Below, one piece after another: positions 24,401-32,921 of a DNA stretch of 64,000 nucleotides. The notes below the pieces were generated by a model that was not told the DNA's origin, did no database searches, and saw only the letters and a program-made list of their open reading frames with translations. Made by a program: the position numbers and the translations under genes. Every line of letters starts with the position of its first letter. The stretch's first letter is position 1. The DNA is from Nonomuraea typhae (GTDB lineage Bacteria > Actinomycetota > Actinomycetes > Streptosporangiales > Streptosporangiaceae): the NCBI RefSeq assembly GCF_009760925.1, contig NZ_VRLV01000006.1:558264-622263 (forward strand), written 5' to 3'.

Positions 24401-25294
24401 ATGCGCGCCATCTGGAAAGGTGCGATCTCCTTCGGGCTGGTCACGATCCCGGTGAAGCTGTTCTCGGCGACCGAGCAGAAGGACGTCACCTTCCACCAGG
24501 TGCACCGCGAGGACGGCGGCAGGATCCGCTACAAGCGCGTGTGCACGATCGACGGTGAGGAAGTGGCGTACGCCGACATCGCCAAGGGCTACGAGCTGGC
24601 CACCGGCGAGATCGTCGTGCTCACCGACGAGGACTTCGAGGATCTGCCGCTGACCACCTCCCGCCGGATCGACGTGCTGCAGTTCGCGCCGGCCGACCAG
24701 ATCGACCCGATCTACTTCGCCAAGTCCTACTACCTGGAACCCGATGGGCAGGGCGCCAAGCCGTACGTGCTGCTGCGCACCGCGCTGGAGAGTTCCGGGC
24801 AGGTGGCGGTGGTGAAGGTGGCGCTGCGTCAGCGGGAGTCGCTGGCCACGCTGCGGGTGCGCGACGGGGTGTTCGTCCTGGAGACGATGCTCTGGCCGGA
24901 CGAGATCCGCACGCCCGACTTCGGTTTCCTGGAGGAGGACGTCGAGGTCAGGCCGCAGGAGCTGAAGATGGCCGAGTCGCTCATCACCACGATGGAGGCG
25001 GACTTCGACCCGACCGAGTACCACGACGCCTACCGCGAAGCGTTGCAGCAGGTGATCGAGGCGAAGGTGGCGGGCAAGGAGGTCATCGCGCCTCCTGCCG
25101 GCGAGGAGGAGGCCGGGCCGGCCGTGGACCTCATGGCCGCGCTCCGGGCCAGCGTCGAGGCGGCCAAGCGGGAGCGGTCCGGTGAGAGCGGCACTCCGCG
25201 CAAGAAGACCGCGGCGGCCAAAGACGACGACGAAAAAGCAGCCAAAGACGACGAAAAAGCAGCGCGCAAGCGGAAATCCAGGAAGTCCGCCTGA
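24401..25294 (+). CDS. ku: Ku protein, NHEJ end-binding factor
   Basis: A 297-residue bacterial Ku that forms a homodimeric ring on DNA ends and recruits LigD. It starts with MRAIWKGAISFGLVTIPVKL and has RYKRVC, ADIAKGYELATGEIVVLTDED and the LPLTTSRRIDVLQF segment. The C-terminus (about residue 258 on) is a lysine/aspartate-rich tail (KKTAAAKDDDEKAAKDDEKA) that may add DNA binding. GAGGAGGG lies just before the ATG. It faces away from the ligase and polymerase genes, forming a compact NHEJ locus. Confidence 0.96.
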   Translation: MRAIWKGAISFGLVTIPVKLFSATEQKDVTFHQVHREDGGRIRYKRVCTIDGEEVAYADIAKGYELATGEIVVLTDEDFEDLPLTTSRRIDVLQFAPADQIDPIYFAKSYYLEPDGQGAKPYVLLRTALESSGQVAVVKVALRQRESLATLRVRDGVFVLETMLWPDEIRTPDFGFLEEDVEVRPQELKMAESLITTMEADFDPTEYHDAYREALQQVIEAKVAGKEVIAPPAGEEEAGPAVDLMAALRASVEAAKRERSGESGTPRKKTAAAKDDDEKAAKDDEKAARKRKSRKSA

Positions 25295-25357
25295 GCGCTG
25301 CCCTTTTCTTCCATTCCGTCGTCAGGATGGAAACATGGGTGTGAACACACGTTGGGA

Positions 25358-25390
25358 GGGGGCCCCATTTGCTGGGGCCCCCTTCTTTCT
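25358..25390 (+). terminator. Rho-independent terminator after ku
   Basis: GGGGGCCCC (25358-25366) pairs with GGGGCCCCC (25374-25382) across a 7-base loop and is followed by TTCTTTCT. It separates ku from the convergent small secreted-protein gene. Confidence 0.85.
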
Positions 25391-25407
25391 ACGGCTGGAG
25401 CTTTTTA

Positions 25408-25689
25408 CTACCAGACGAAGTGACGCGTCCGGACGCAGCCACGCTCGCGGTGGACCTTCCAGCCGCGCCAGTGCTTGAAGCTCAGGTGTGCCTTGTTGAT
25501 GTAGTGGCCCCTGCGAATGGCGCCGGCAGGGCCGGCGAAGAGGCAGGGACCGCGCCACTCGGAGAAGCCGACGCTGGAGGCGCTGGCGTTCGCCGCGGTT
25601 GCGGTCATGGTCGTTCCGAGGCCGACGACGCCGCCCGCAAGGGCGGTGCTGAGAGCCGCGGCCGTGAGCATCCTCTTGACTGTGGACAT
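25408..25689 (-). CDS. Small secreted basic protein A (93 aa)
   Basis: Starts at ATG 25689 with AAGGGGAAG upstream. A signal peptide (STVKRMLTAAALSTALAGGV, cleavage near ANASA) leads to a ~55-residue basic mature part with two cysteines (RGPCLFAG and RGCVRTR) and many aromatic, histidine and arginine residues. The signal peptide and leader closely resemble those of the gene at 26056-26403. No known family is recognised; exported cationic proteins like this may be developmental, antimicrobial or wall-binding. The confidence refers to its being a real secreted-protein gene. Confidence 0.7.
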   Translation of the reverse strand: MSTVKRMLTAAALSTALAGGVVGLGTTMTATAANASASSVGFSEWRGPCLFAGPAGAIRRGHYINKAHLSFKHWRGWKVHRERGCVRTRHFVW

Positions 25690-26055
25690 GATGTGCTTCC
25701 CCTTGACGGTCTCTTGCATTTTCAGGCACTCGGCCGGTTTTGCCTGGCTAATGCCTGGGATGGTTCGTACTTCTAGAGCCATCCTGGTTGTCAGAATTTC
25801 CGACCATTCATGATCATAAACGGTGGACGGAATGGTTTTGCCACCCATAAACCCTGAGATTGCATTTATTGATAGTTCTTCTCACGCTTTGTCCCGATTT
25901 GTGCAGGTCGAGCCTGGCATGGCTCGCACGGATATGTCGGTATTCGTCGGCAGGAGACGGACGGGGAAACACGGGCATGGCGAGGCCGCGGAACCTCGGA
26001 GTTCCGCGGCCTCGCCCGTTGAGCCGTCGCCTACATCAGGCGGGGCGGCTCGGTG
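25690..26055. other. AT-richer non-coding gap between two small secreted-protein genes
   Basis: This 366-base stretch holds the leader and promoter of secreted protein A (AT-rich run at ~25800-25900) and the hairpin that ends the next gene. No convincing gene is seen. Its base composition is clearly lower in GC than the flanks. Confidence 0.6.
25979..26016 (-). terminator. Long perfect hairpin downstream of secreted protein B
   Basis: GGCGAGGCCGCGGAAC (25979-25994) is an exact inverted repeat of GTTCCGCGGCCTCGCC (26001-26016) with a 6-base loop, about 40 bases after the stop of the gene ending at 26056. There is no long U run, so it resembles the L-shaped terminators of actinomycetes. Confidence 0.7.
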
Positions 26056-26403
26056 CTATTGCAGCCACATGTTCTTGTGGTAGCGGTGCTTGGGCCCGGC
26101 CTTCGGCCCCTTGCTGCACGGCCCGAAGCCGGACTTCTTCCATTTGCCGCCGGGGCAGTACTTCTTGTTCACCCGCCAGTGGCCGGCGAAGAAGCGGGAC
26201 CTGGGCCTGTTGGTCTCGAGCTTGTACGTGCACTTCTTGCCGCGGTACCAGCAGCTGCCGCGGCCGGTGAGCACGGGCGATGCGGCCGTGACGCTGGTGG
26301 CCGCGCTGGCGGCGCCGGCCGTGGCCGCGCCGAGCACGATGGTGCCGCCGGCGAGGGCGGTTGTGAGAGCCGCTGCCATGAGCGTGGATTTGAACCTGGA
26401 CAT
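26056..26403 (-). CDS. Small secreted basic protein B (115 aa)
   Basis: Starts at ATG 26403 with AGGGGGAAG upstream. The signal peptide (SRFKSTLMAAALTTALAGGT) is a near copy of that in protein A. The ~70-residue mature chain is very basic, with four cysteines (SCWYRGKKCTYK, KKYCPGGK and FGPCSKG) and repeated Lys/Gly/Trp, suggesting a disulfide-stabilised exported protein. The function is unknown. A and B probably arose by duplication, although the mature parts have diverged strongly. Confidence 0.7.
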   Translation of the reverse strand: MSRFKSTLMAAALTTALAGGTIVLGAATAGAASAATSVTAASPVLTGRGSCWYRGKKCTYKLETNRPRSRFFAGHWRVNKKYCPGGKWKKSGFGPCSKGPKAGPKHRYHKNMWLQ

Positions 26404-26638
26404 CGTGCTTCCCCCTATCGGTCTGCACTCTCGTGCCTGGTCGCGTTGAGATGACACGCAACCGTGACGACATCCTGCAGGCGAGATTTCCAGCCATTCG
26501 TCCCGAGAAACAGCACTTTATGTCTTTTATTCCTAACTTATGAGTTAATAAGAGTGTTTAGCCCTATATGTCCTGGTTTGTGCGCCCCATCCGGAAGGAC
26601 GGGCTACCGTGAGAAGGGCCGACGAGAAGGGAGAAGGC

Positions 26639-27541
26639 GTGACGCAGCAGCCGATTCCGCATTGGCCGGGACGCATGCTCGGCCCGGTCTTCGTCCGATC
26701 CACCCCCGAGGGGGCGCCAGAACGTGCCGTCTACGTCCACGGCCTGGCCGGATCGGCGACCAACTGGACCGACCTGATGGACGAGCTCAAGGACGTCGCC
26801 ACCGGCTACGCCCTCGACCTGCCCGGCGCCGGGTTCTCACCGGCCCCGGCGGACGGCGACTACACCGTGGACGGCCACGCCCGCGCCGTCATCGGCCTGC
26901 TGGCGGACGTCGGCCCCGCCCACCTGTTCGGCAACTCCCTCGGCGGCGCAGTCGCCGTGCGCGTCGCCGCCCTCCGCCCCGACCTCGTCCGCTCGCTCAC
27001 GCTCATCTCGCCCGCGCTGCCCGACCTCCTGCCGAGGTACGGCCCGGCCCGCATCGCCGCCGCGGCGGCCACCCCGCGCCTGGGGGAGTGGGTGGCCGAC
27101 CGGCTCAGGTTCGTCCCCGCCGCGCAGCGGGTCAACGCGACGTTCAACATGGTCTGGGCGGACGCCGGAAGGATCCACCCCGACCGCCTCAGCCAGGCAG
27201 TCGAGGAACTGCGCCGCCGCGACGACCTCCCGTACGCCGGCCGGGCCATGATCGCCTCCGCCCGCGGCATCGTCGCCGAGTACTTCCGCCGCGGCGCCGG
27301 CAGCCTCTGGAGCCAGGCCGCCCGGATCACCGCGCCGACGCTCATCGTGTACGGCAGGCACGACCGCCTCGTCCGCCCCGCGATGGCCGCGAAGGCCGGC
27401 CGTACCTTCCGGCAGGTCAGGCTGATCCTGCTGGCGCACGCCGGGCACGTCGCGCAGATGGAGCACCCCGCGCTCGTGGCCGCCGAGGCCCGTCGTCTGA
27501 TCGGTGAGACGCGATTGGGGAATGCCCCACTCGCCAGCTAG
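26639..27541 (+). CDS. Alpha/beta hydrolase
   Basis: A 300-residue alpha/beta-hydrolase. Visible motifs are the oxyanion HG in VYVHGLAGSATNW, the nucleophile elbow GNSLGG, the acid in VYGRHDRLV and the catalytic histidine in LAHAGHVAQMEHP. GTG 26639 (MTQQPIPHWPG) is preferred because GGGAGAAGG precedes it; GTG 26609 is an alternative. The gene keeps a conserved position just upstream of moeZ in related actinobacteria. The substrate is unknown. Confidence 0.85.
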   Translation: MTQQPIPHWPGRMLGPVFVRSTPEGAPERAVYVHGLAGSATNWTDLMDELKDVATGYALDLPGAGFSPAPADGDYTVDGHARAVIGLLADVGPAHLFGNSLGGAVAVRVAALRPDLVRSLTLISPALPDLLPRYGPARIAAAAATPRLGEWVADRLRFVPAAQRVNATFNMVWADAGRIHPDRLSQAVEELRRRDDLPYAGRAMIASARGIVAEYFRRGAGSLWSQAARITAPTLIVYGRHDRLVRPAMAAKAGRTFRQVRLILLAHAGHVAQMEHPALVAAEARRLIGETRLGNAPLAS

Positions 27542-27584
27542 GTTTCTAGGTGAGATAGGGACCCCGAAATCGGGAGCGTAGAAC

Positions 27585-28766
27585 GTGTCGTTGCCACCGC
27601 TGGTCGAGCCGGCCGCCGAGCTGACCGTAGATGAAGTGCGCCGCTACTCGCGCCATCTGATCATCCCCGACGTGGGCATGGCTGGGCAGAAGCGGCTGAA
27701 GAACGCCAAGGTGCTGTGTGTGGGCGCGGGCGGCCTGGGCTCGCCCGCGCTGATGTACCTCGCGGCGGCGGGCGTCGGCACGTTGGGCATCATCGACTTC
27801 GACGTCGTCGACGAGTCCAACCTGCAGCGCCAGATCATCCACGGCCAGTCCGACGTGGGCCGGCTGAAGGCCGAAAGCGCCGCCGCCACGGTCCGGGAGA
27901 TCAATCCCCTGGTCGACGTGGTCATTCACAACGTCGCGCTGTCCACGGACAACGTGATGGAGATCTTCTCCGGGTACGACCTGATCGTCGACGGAACCGA
28001 CAACTTCGCGACGCGTTACATGGTCAACGACGCCGCGGTGCTGCTCGGCAAGCCGTACGTCTGGGGGTCGATCTACCGCTTCGACGGGCAGGCGAGCGTC
28101 TTCTGGGCCGAGCACGGGCCCTGCTACCGCTGCCTCTACCCGGAGCCCCCGCCGCCCGGCATGGTGCCGAGCTGCGCCGAGGGCGGCGTGCTCGGCGTGC
28201 TGTGCGCCTCCATCGGCTCCATCCAGGTCAACGAGGCCATCAAGCTGCTCACCGGCATCGGCGAGCCGCTGGTCGGCCGGCTGATGATCTACGACGCCCT
28301 GGAGATGAAGTACCGCGACGTCAAGGTCCGCAAGGACCCCGAGTGCGTCCTGTGCGGCAAGAACCCGACGGTCACCGAGCTGCTCGAGGACTACGAGGCG
28401 TTCTGCGGCACCATCTCCGACGAGGCCGCCCAGGCCGCGTCCGGCTCCACCATCACCGCGCTGGAGCTGAAGGAGATGCAGGACAAGGGCGAGGACATCT
28501 TCCTCATCGACGTCCGCGAGCAGGGCGAGTACGAGATCGTCTCCATCCCCGGCGCCACGCTGATCCCCAAGGGCGAGTTCCTCAACGGCTCGGCCCTGGA
28601 GAAGCTGCCGCAGGACAAGCGGATCGTGCTCCACTGCAAGTCCGGCGCCCGCAGCGCCGAGGCCCTGGCGATCGTCAAGAACGCCGGGTTCGCCGACGCG
28701 GTCCACGTGGGTGGAGGGGTCCTGAGCTGGGTAAAGACCGTAGACCCCAGCTTGCCGACATACTGA
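27585..28766 (+). CDS. moeZ: MoeZ, adenylyltransferase/sulfurtransferase
   Basis: A 393-residue fusion of a ThiF/MoeB-type adenylyltransferase and a rhodanese domain. It activates the C-terminal glycine of sulfur-carrier proteins (such as MoaD, ThiS, CysO) and transfers sulfur. Seen directly: nucleotide loop GAGGLGSP (about 48-55), the zinc pairs CYRC and CVLC, and the rhodanese active-site loop CKSGARS with Cys351. The GTG start has GGGAG upstream. It supports molybdopterin, thiamine and cysteine synthesis and is housekeeping. Confidence 0.95.
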   Translation: MSLPPLVEPAAELTVDEVRRYSRHLIIPDVGMAGQKRLKNAKVLCVGAGGLGSPALMYLAAAGVGTLGIIDFDVVDESNLQRQIIHGQSDVGRLKAESAAATVREINPLVDVVIHNVALSTDNVMEIFSGYDLIVDGTDNFATRYMVNDAAVLLGKPYVWGSIYRFDGQASVFWAEHGPCYRCLYPEPPPPGMVPSCAEGGVLGVLCASIGSIQVNEAIKLLTGIGEPLVGRLMIYDALEMKYRDVKVRKDPECVLCGKNPTVTELLEDYEAFCGTISDEAAQAASGSTITALELKEMQDKGEDIFLIDVREQGEYEIVSIPGATLIPKGEFLNGSALEKLPQDKRIVLHCKSGARSAEALAIVKNAGFADAVHVGGGVLSWVKTVDPSLPTY

Positions 28767-28815
28767 GTTCGGCATCTGGGGCTGGCATTCGGTTCCCAGC
28801 ATTAAGGTCGGTGCC

Positions 28816-29535
28816 GTGAGCAACGTCCGCCCCTGGCCCGCACTCGTGGTGGCCTCCGCGCTGACTTTGGTCTGCGCGGTGGCCGCCGGAGTCGCGGTCA
28901 GCGCGGCGGGCTCCGAGCTGTCACGCGGGCCGACCTCCGCCGAGCTGGCCGCCGCCGCCAAACGCGAGGTGGCCGAACGCTGGCGCAACTGGCAGGCCGG
29001 GAAGATCTTCCCCGCCACCCTGCCGTACTCCGCCGAGCAGGGCGGCCAGGAACGTGCCACCCGCATCGGCATCACCCCGCAGACCGGCTGCCAGCAGGCC
29101 GTCGACAAGAAGGCCGCCAAGGCCCTGCGCGTCCACGGCTGCCGCGCGGTGCTGCGCGCCACCTACCTGGACGCTCTCCAGGGCGTCGTGGTGACCGTCG
29201 GCGTGGTGGCCATGCCCGACGAACTGCGCGCCGCCCGGGCCAAGGCCGCCTTCCCGCAAGGGGGCAAGCCGGAGCCCGGCCTGCGTCCCGTCGCCTTCCA
29301 GGGAACGGTGACCGACCGCTTCACCGCCGCGGTCCGCCAGGCGGGCTCGGTACGGCAGGCCGGGCCGTACCTGGTGCTGACCACCTCCGGCCAGGTGGAC
29401 GGACGCCCCGCGCAGGCGGTCGGCGAGCAGCGTCCCACGATCTTCGCCTTCGCCGCGGAGCTGTCCGAGCGGATCCTGGCCGATCTGAGCGAGCCGCGGA
29501 TGCCCGAGTGCGGCGCCAGGGAGTGGCGATGCTGA
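28816..29535 (+). CDS. Membrane-anchored extracellular protein, partner of mycosin-like protease (copy 1)
   Basis: A 239-residue protein with an N-terminal membrane anchor (residues ~8-32, PALVVASALTLVCAVAAGVAV) and an exported domain. Features shared with the product at 30847 are RWRNWQAGKIFP, a GITPQTGC...GCRAVLRATYLD segment, the VVTVGVVAMPDE strand, GPYLVLTTSGQVDGR, and paired cysteines at the C-terminus. The start is GTG 28816. It overlaps the following protease gene by 7 bases. No enzyme motif is seen; it may be a protease partner or receptor. Confidence 0.75.
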   Translation: MSNVRPWPALVVASALTLVCAVAAGVAVSAAGSELSRGPTSAELAAAAKREVAERWRNWQAGKIFPATLPYSAEQGGQERATRIGITPQTGCQQAVDKKAAKALRVHGCRAVLRATYLDALQGVVVTVGVVAMPDELRAARAKAAFPQGGKPEPGLRPVAFQGTVTDRFTAAVRQAGSVRQAGPYLVLTTSGQVDGRPAQAVGEQRPTIFAFAAELSERILADLSEPRMPECGAREWRC

Positions 29536-30749
29536 GCGGGCTGCGGAGGGGCGGGGTCGTCGCCGTGGCCGGGCTTCTGGTCCTGCCTGGGGTGCCCGCG
29601 CGGGCCGACGAGATCCGCGGCAGCCAGCAGCAGGTGATCAAGACGCTGGAGCTGCAGCGGGCCTGGCGGGTCAGCAAGGGCACCGGGGTGACCGTGGCCG
29701 TGCTGGACTCCGGGGTCGATCCCGGGCATCGGGATCTGGCCGGGTCGGTGGTGACCGGGAAGGACTTCACGGCGGGGGCCAATCCGGCGGGCGTGCCGCC
29801 GCGCAAGCTGCACGGCACCTACATGGCCTCGCTCATCGCCGGGCACGGCCACGGTCCCGGCGGCAGGCGCGGGGTGATCGGGGTGGCGCCGGAGGCCAAG
29901 CTGCTGTCGGTGCGGGTGATCCTGGAGGACGAGGAGCCGGGGTTTCGCGACTTCAACAGCTCCGAGCGGTATGAGGACGTGGTGGCCAAGGGCATCCGCT
30001 ACGCGGTGGACCAGGGCGCCGACGTGATCAACATGTCGATCTCCAAGGAGCTGGCGACCAAGGAGGAGCGCGCGGCCGTCCGGTACGCGATCTCCAAGAG
30101 GGTCGTGCTGGTCGCGGCGGCGGGCAACGACGGCCAGCGCAAGCCGGACGCCAACGGGTTCGCGCCCTATTCCTATCCGGCCGCCTTCCCCGGCGTGGTC
30201 TCGGTGGGGGCCACCGATCGGGGGCTGCGGCGGGCGTCGTTCTCCAACTGGAACCCGTCGGTGCTGGTGGCCGCGCCTGGCGTGGACATTCTGGGCGCGG
30301 GGCCCGGCGACGAGTACTGGGTGGGCAAGGGCACGTCGCAGGCCACCGCGCTGGTCTCGGGCGTCGCCGCCCTCATTAAGTCCAAATATCCGGATATGTC
30401 GCCTGCGCTGATCGCCCAGGCGCTGACCGCCGGCGCCACCCGGCGGCCCCCGGGCGGCTACGACACCGGCACCGGCTTCGGCGTCGTCAACGCCGCCGGC
30501 TCGCTCGCTGAGGCGGCCAGGCTCGCCGGGCACACGCAGACCGCCAAGGGCCGCCAGGCCCAGGACCCCGCCAAGCCGCTCGCCGGCGGCCCCGGTGAGC
30601 CGATCCAGATCGTCCAGCGCGACCGGCGCGCGGTCACCGTCTACGCCGTCATCTCCGCCGCGGGCGCCGTGGCCGCGCTCCTCTCGCTGGCCGTCCTGAT
30701 AGCCCTGGTAAGAAGGGGACGGCGCATCGTCATCCGCCGGGACATGTGA
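29529..30749 (+). CDS. S8 family serine peptidase, mycosin-like (copy 1)
   Basis: A 406-residue subtilisin-type protease with signal peptide (residues 1-26), catalytic Asp60 (AVLDSGVD), His95 (LHGTYMASLI) and Ser270 (KGTSQATALVSG), and a C-terminal membrane helix (about 375-398) followed by a basic tail. This is the architecture of mycosins, the membrane proteases of type VII secretion systems, but no ecc or esx genes are nearby. ATG 29529 with AGGGAG upstream is chosen; it overlaps the previous gene by 7 bases. Confidence 0.88.
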   Translation: MLSGLRRGGVVAVAGLLVLPGVPARADEIRGSQQQVIKTLELQRAWRVSKGTGVTVAVLDSGVDPGHRDLAGSVVTGKDFTAGANPAGVPPRKLHGTYMASLIAGHGHGPGGRRGVIGVAPEAKLLSVRVILEDEEPGFRDFNSSERYEDVVAKGIRYAVDQGADVINMSISKELATKEERAAVRYAISKRVVLVAAAGNDGQRKPDANGFAPYSYPAAFPGVVSVGATDRGLRRASFSNWNPSVLVAAPGVDILGAGPGDEYWVGKGTSQATALVSGVAALIKSKYPDMSPALIAQALTAGATRRPPGGYDTGTGFGVVNAAGSLAEAARLAGHTQTAKGRQAQDPAKPLAGGPGEPIQIVQRDRRAVTVYAVISAAGAVAALLSLAVLIALVRRGRRIVIRRDM

Positions 30750-30846
30750 TTCTGGTGGGGTACTCCCCATCGCGGGGACGCATGATCTCCCCCGCTTTGG
30801 GGACGAAATAGGCACAAAAGCGAATCGGTTCGGAAACGAGGCGGTG

Positions 30847-31749
30847 GTGAGGGCACGTAGGTCAAGCTCGGGCCTGCCGCGCGCCGGGGGAGGCGACGGG
30901 CCGCGACGGGACAACCCCCTCGGCGCCGCCGCAAGCCGCCGTTCCCGGGTGCGCGCCTGGCCGCCCGCGACCGGCCCCAAGGCGGCCGCGCTCAGGGAGC
31001 GTGCCGAGGCCGCGACCCTCCGCCAGGGCGTCCGCTACCGGAGGATCTTCCGTGCCCTGCTCGCCGGCATCATCGTCCTGGCGGCCGGCATCGTGCTCAT
31101 CGGCACCGCCGGCCTGTTCGCCGAGACCAGGTCCCGCCCGCTGACCGTGGCCGAGCAGAACCGCTACAAACAGGAGGAGATCGCCCGCCGCTGGCAGGCG
31201 TGGCCGACGACCGGCGTCTTCCCCGAAGAGGTGAAGTACCTCGGCCTGCAGCGGGCCACCCAGTACGCCAGGCGGGTCGGCATCGCCCCCGAGACCGAGT
31301 GCGGCAAGGCCGCCGACCAGGCCGTGGCCGGCGTGCTCAACGAGTACGGCTGCGTCACCATGCTCCGCGCCACCTACGTCGACCAGACCGCCTCGTTCGT
31401 CTTCACCGTCGGCGTCGCGGTCTTCGGGGACGAGGCGGCCCGCGCCTCGGTCACCGAGGAACTCGCCCTGGACGACCGCGTGGGCGTGCTGCCCGTCGCC
31501 TTCCCCGGCACCCTGACCGAGCGCTTCGGCCTCGAACAGCGCCAGCGCAACGGCTGGGTGGGGGCCGGGCCGTACCTCGTCTTCTCGACCGGCGGCTACG
31601 TGGACGGCCGCACGCGCGCCGCCGTGCCTCCGGAGGAGATCCTGCACAGCGAGCTCTGGCCGGCCGCCAAGTCGATCGGCAACCAGATCGCCTACTTCCT
31701 GGCCGACCCGCCCACCGTCCCGCCCTGCACCCAGGGGAACGTGTGCTGA
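30847..31749 (+). CDS. Membrane-anchored extracellular protein, partner of mycosin-like protease (copy 2)
   Basis: A ~300-residue paralogue of the 28816 product. It adds a ~65-residue basic cytoplasmic N-terminus (RRDNPLGAAASRRSRV...), then a membrane helix (about 76-98, LLAGIIVLAAGIVLIGTAGL) and an exported domain with RRWQAWPTTGVFPEE, the CGKAA...YGC pair, LRATYVDQ, GPYLVFSTGGYVDGR and a CTQGNVC end. GTG 30847 is favoured over 30844 by its spacing from GAGG. It overlaps the following protease gene by 7 bases, as in copy 1. Confidence 0.75.
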   Translation: MRARRSSSGLPRAGGGDGPRRDNPLGAAASRRSRVRAWPPATGPKAAALRERAEAATLRQGVRYRRIFRALLAGIIVLAAGIVLIGTAGLFAETRSRPLTVAEQNRYKQEEIARRWQAWPTTGVFPEEVKYLGLQRATQYARRVGIAPETECGKAADQAVAGVLNEYGCVTMLRATYVDQTASFVFTVGVAVFGDEAARASVTEELALDDRVGVLPVAFPGTLTERFGLEQRQRNGWVGAGPYLVFSTGGYVDGRTRAAVPPEEILHSELWPAAKSIGNQIAYFLADPPTVPPCTQGNVC

Positions 31750-32897
31750 CCGCCGTGCGCCTGCTGGCCGCCGCCGGGCTCGCACTCGCGGGTACGGCGG
31801 CGCCGCCCGTGCGCGCGCAGCAGGAGTGGGTCCTGGACGCGCTCAACGTCGAGCAGGCGTGGGCCGTCACCAAGGGCGAGAACATCACCGTCGCGGTCGT
31901 GGACAGCGCCGTGGACCCGGGGATCAAGGAGCTGAAGGACAGGGTCACCGTCGGCCCCGACATGACCGAGCCGGCCCTGGAGCGCAAGCTCCCGGCGGGC
32001 AGGCACGGCACCGCGATGGCGGCGCTGATCGCCGGCTCCGGCGCGGACGGCGGGCTGGTGGGCGTCGCCCCGGCGGCCAGAATCCTGTCGCTGCCGTTGC
32101 CCGAGGAGGAGGACCGCCCGTCCTTCCTGCCGCCCGCGCAGGAACAGATGCCGGCCAGGGAGAGCCCGCTGGCGCGGGCCATCCGCTACGCCGCCAACCA
32201 CGGGGCCAAGGTGGTGAGCCTGTCGCTGGGCACCTACGGGGCGCAGAAGCCGGAGCGGGAGGCGGTCTCCTACGCGCTGGGCAAGGGCGTGGTGGTGGTC
32301 GCGGCGGTGGGCAACGACGGGCAGGGCGCGTACGCCAAGGACAACCAGACCTCCTACTGGAGTTTCCCGGCCGGCTATCCCGGCGTGATCGGCGTGGGCG
32401 CCGTGGACAAGCAGGGCAGGCGGGCGCCGTTCAGCAGCGACAACCTCTCGGTGCTGGTGGCCGCGCCGGGGGTGGAGGTGCCGGTGGTGAAGGACAGGAA
32501 GTCCTACACCCTGTCGTCGGGCACCAGCTCGGCCACGGCGCTGGTAGCCGGGGTGGCCGCCCTCATCAAGTCCAGATATCCAGAAATGTCGCCCGCGCAG
32601 GTGGCGCAGGCCATCGCGCTCAGCGCCCGCGGCCGGCCCGCGGCGGGATACGACGACAAAGTGGGATTCGGCACTGCGGACGCCTTCGCCGCGCTCAACG
32701 CCGCCGAACGGCTGGCCGGCCAGCAGCGGGAGGTCGCCGTCCCCTCCGGCCGGCACTTCGGCGAAGGGTCCGAATCACCGCAGCCCTCCCCGCCCGGACC
32801 GGATCCGTGGCGGCTCTGGTTGTACGGCGCGGGCGTCCTTCTGGGCCTGGTCGCGTTCTGCGGCGCGATCGTCGTGCTCAATCAGCGCAAGCCGTAA
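31743..32897 (+). CDS. S8 family serine peptidase, mycosin-like (copy 2)
   Basis: A 384-residue paralogue of the preceding protease gene: signal peptide (1-25), catalytic Asp54 (VVDSAVDPG), His88 (RHGTAMAALI), Ser262 (SSGTSSATALVAG) and a C-terminal membrane segment (WLYGAGVLLGLVAFCGAIVV). It differs by an acidic/proline insertion (PEEEDRPSFLPPAQEQMPA) in the middle of the catalytic domain. GTG 31743 lies inside the end of the partner gene. Probably localised to the outer face of the membrane; the substrate is unknown. Confidence 0.88.
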   Translation: MLTAVRLLAAAGLALAGTAAPPVRAQQEWVLDALNVEQAWAVTKGENITVAVVDSAVDPGIKELKDRVTVGPDMTEPALERKLPAGRHGTAMAALIAGSGADGGLVGVAPAARILSLPLPEEEDRPSFLPPAQEQMPARESPLARAIRYAANHGAKVVSLSLGTYGAQKPEREAVSYALGKGVVVVAAVGNDGQGAYAKDNQTSYWSFPAGYPGVIGVGAVDKQGRRAPFSSDNLSVLVAAPGVEVPVVKDRKSYTLSSGTSSATALVAGVAALIKSRYPEMSPAQVAQAIALSARGRPAAGYDDKVGFGTADAFAALNAAERLAGQQREVAVPSGRHFGEGSESPQPSPPGPDPWRLWLYGAGVLLGLVAFCGAIVVLNQRKP

Positions 32898-32921
32898 AAA
32901 GATCCGCTATGGTCGCGCGTC

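Noticed and set aside
24350..25024. N-terminal extension of the ligase frame across ku
   Set aside because: It is antisense to the ku gene and has no ligase similarity; ligase homology begins at 24349.
25823..26083. Plus-strand open frame over the gap between the two secreted-protein genes
   Set aside because: It runs through the terminator hairpin and promoter region and has an unlike-protein composition.
28816..32897. Type VII (ESX) secretion locus
   Set aside because: Only mycosin-like proteases are present; no EccB, EccC, EccD, EccE or WXG100 proteins were found in the window.
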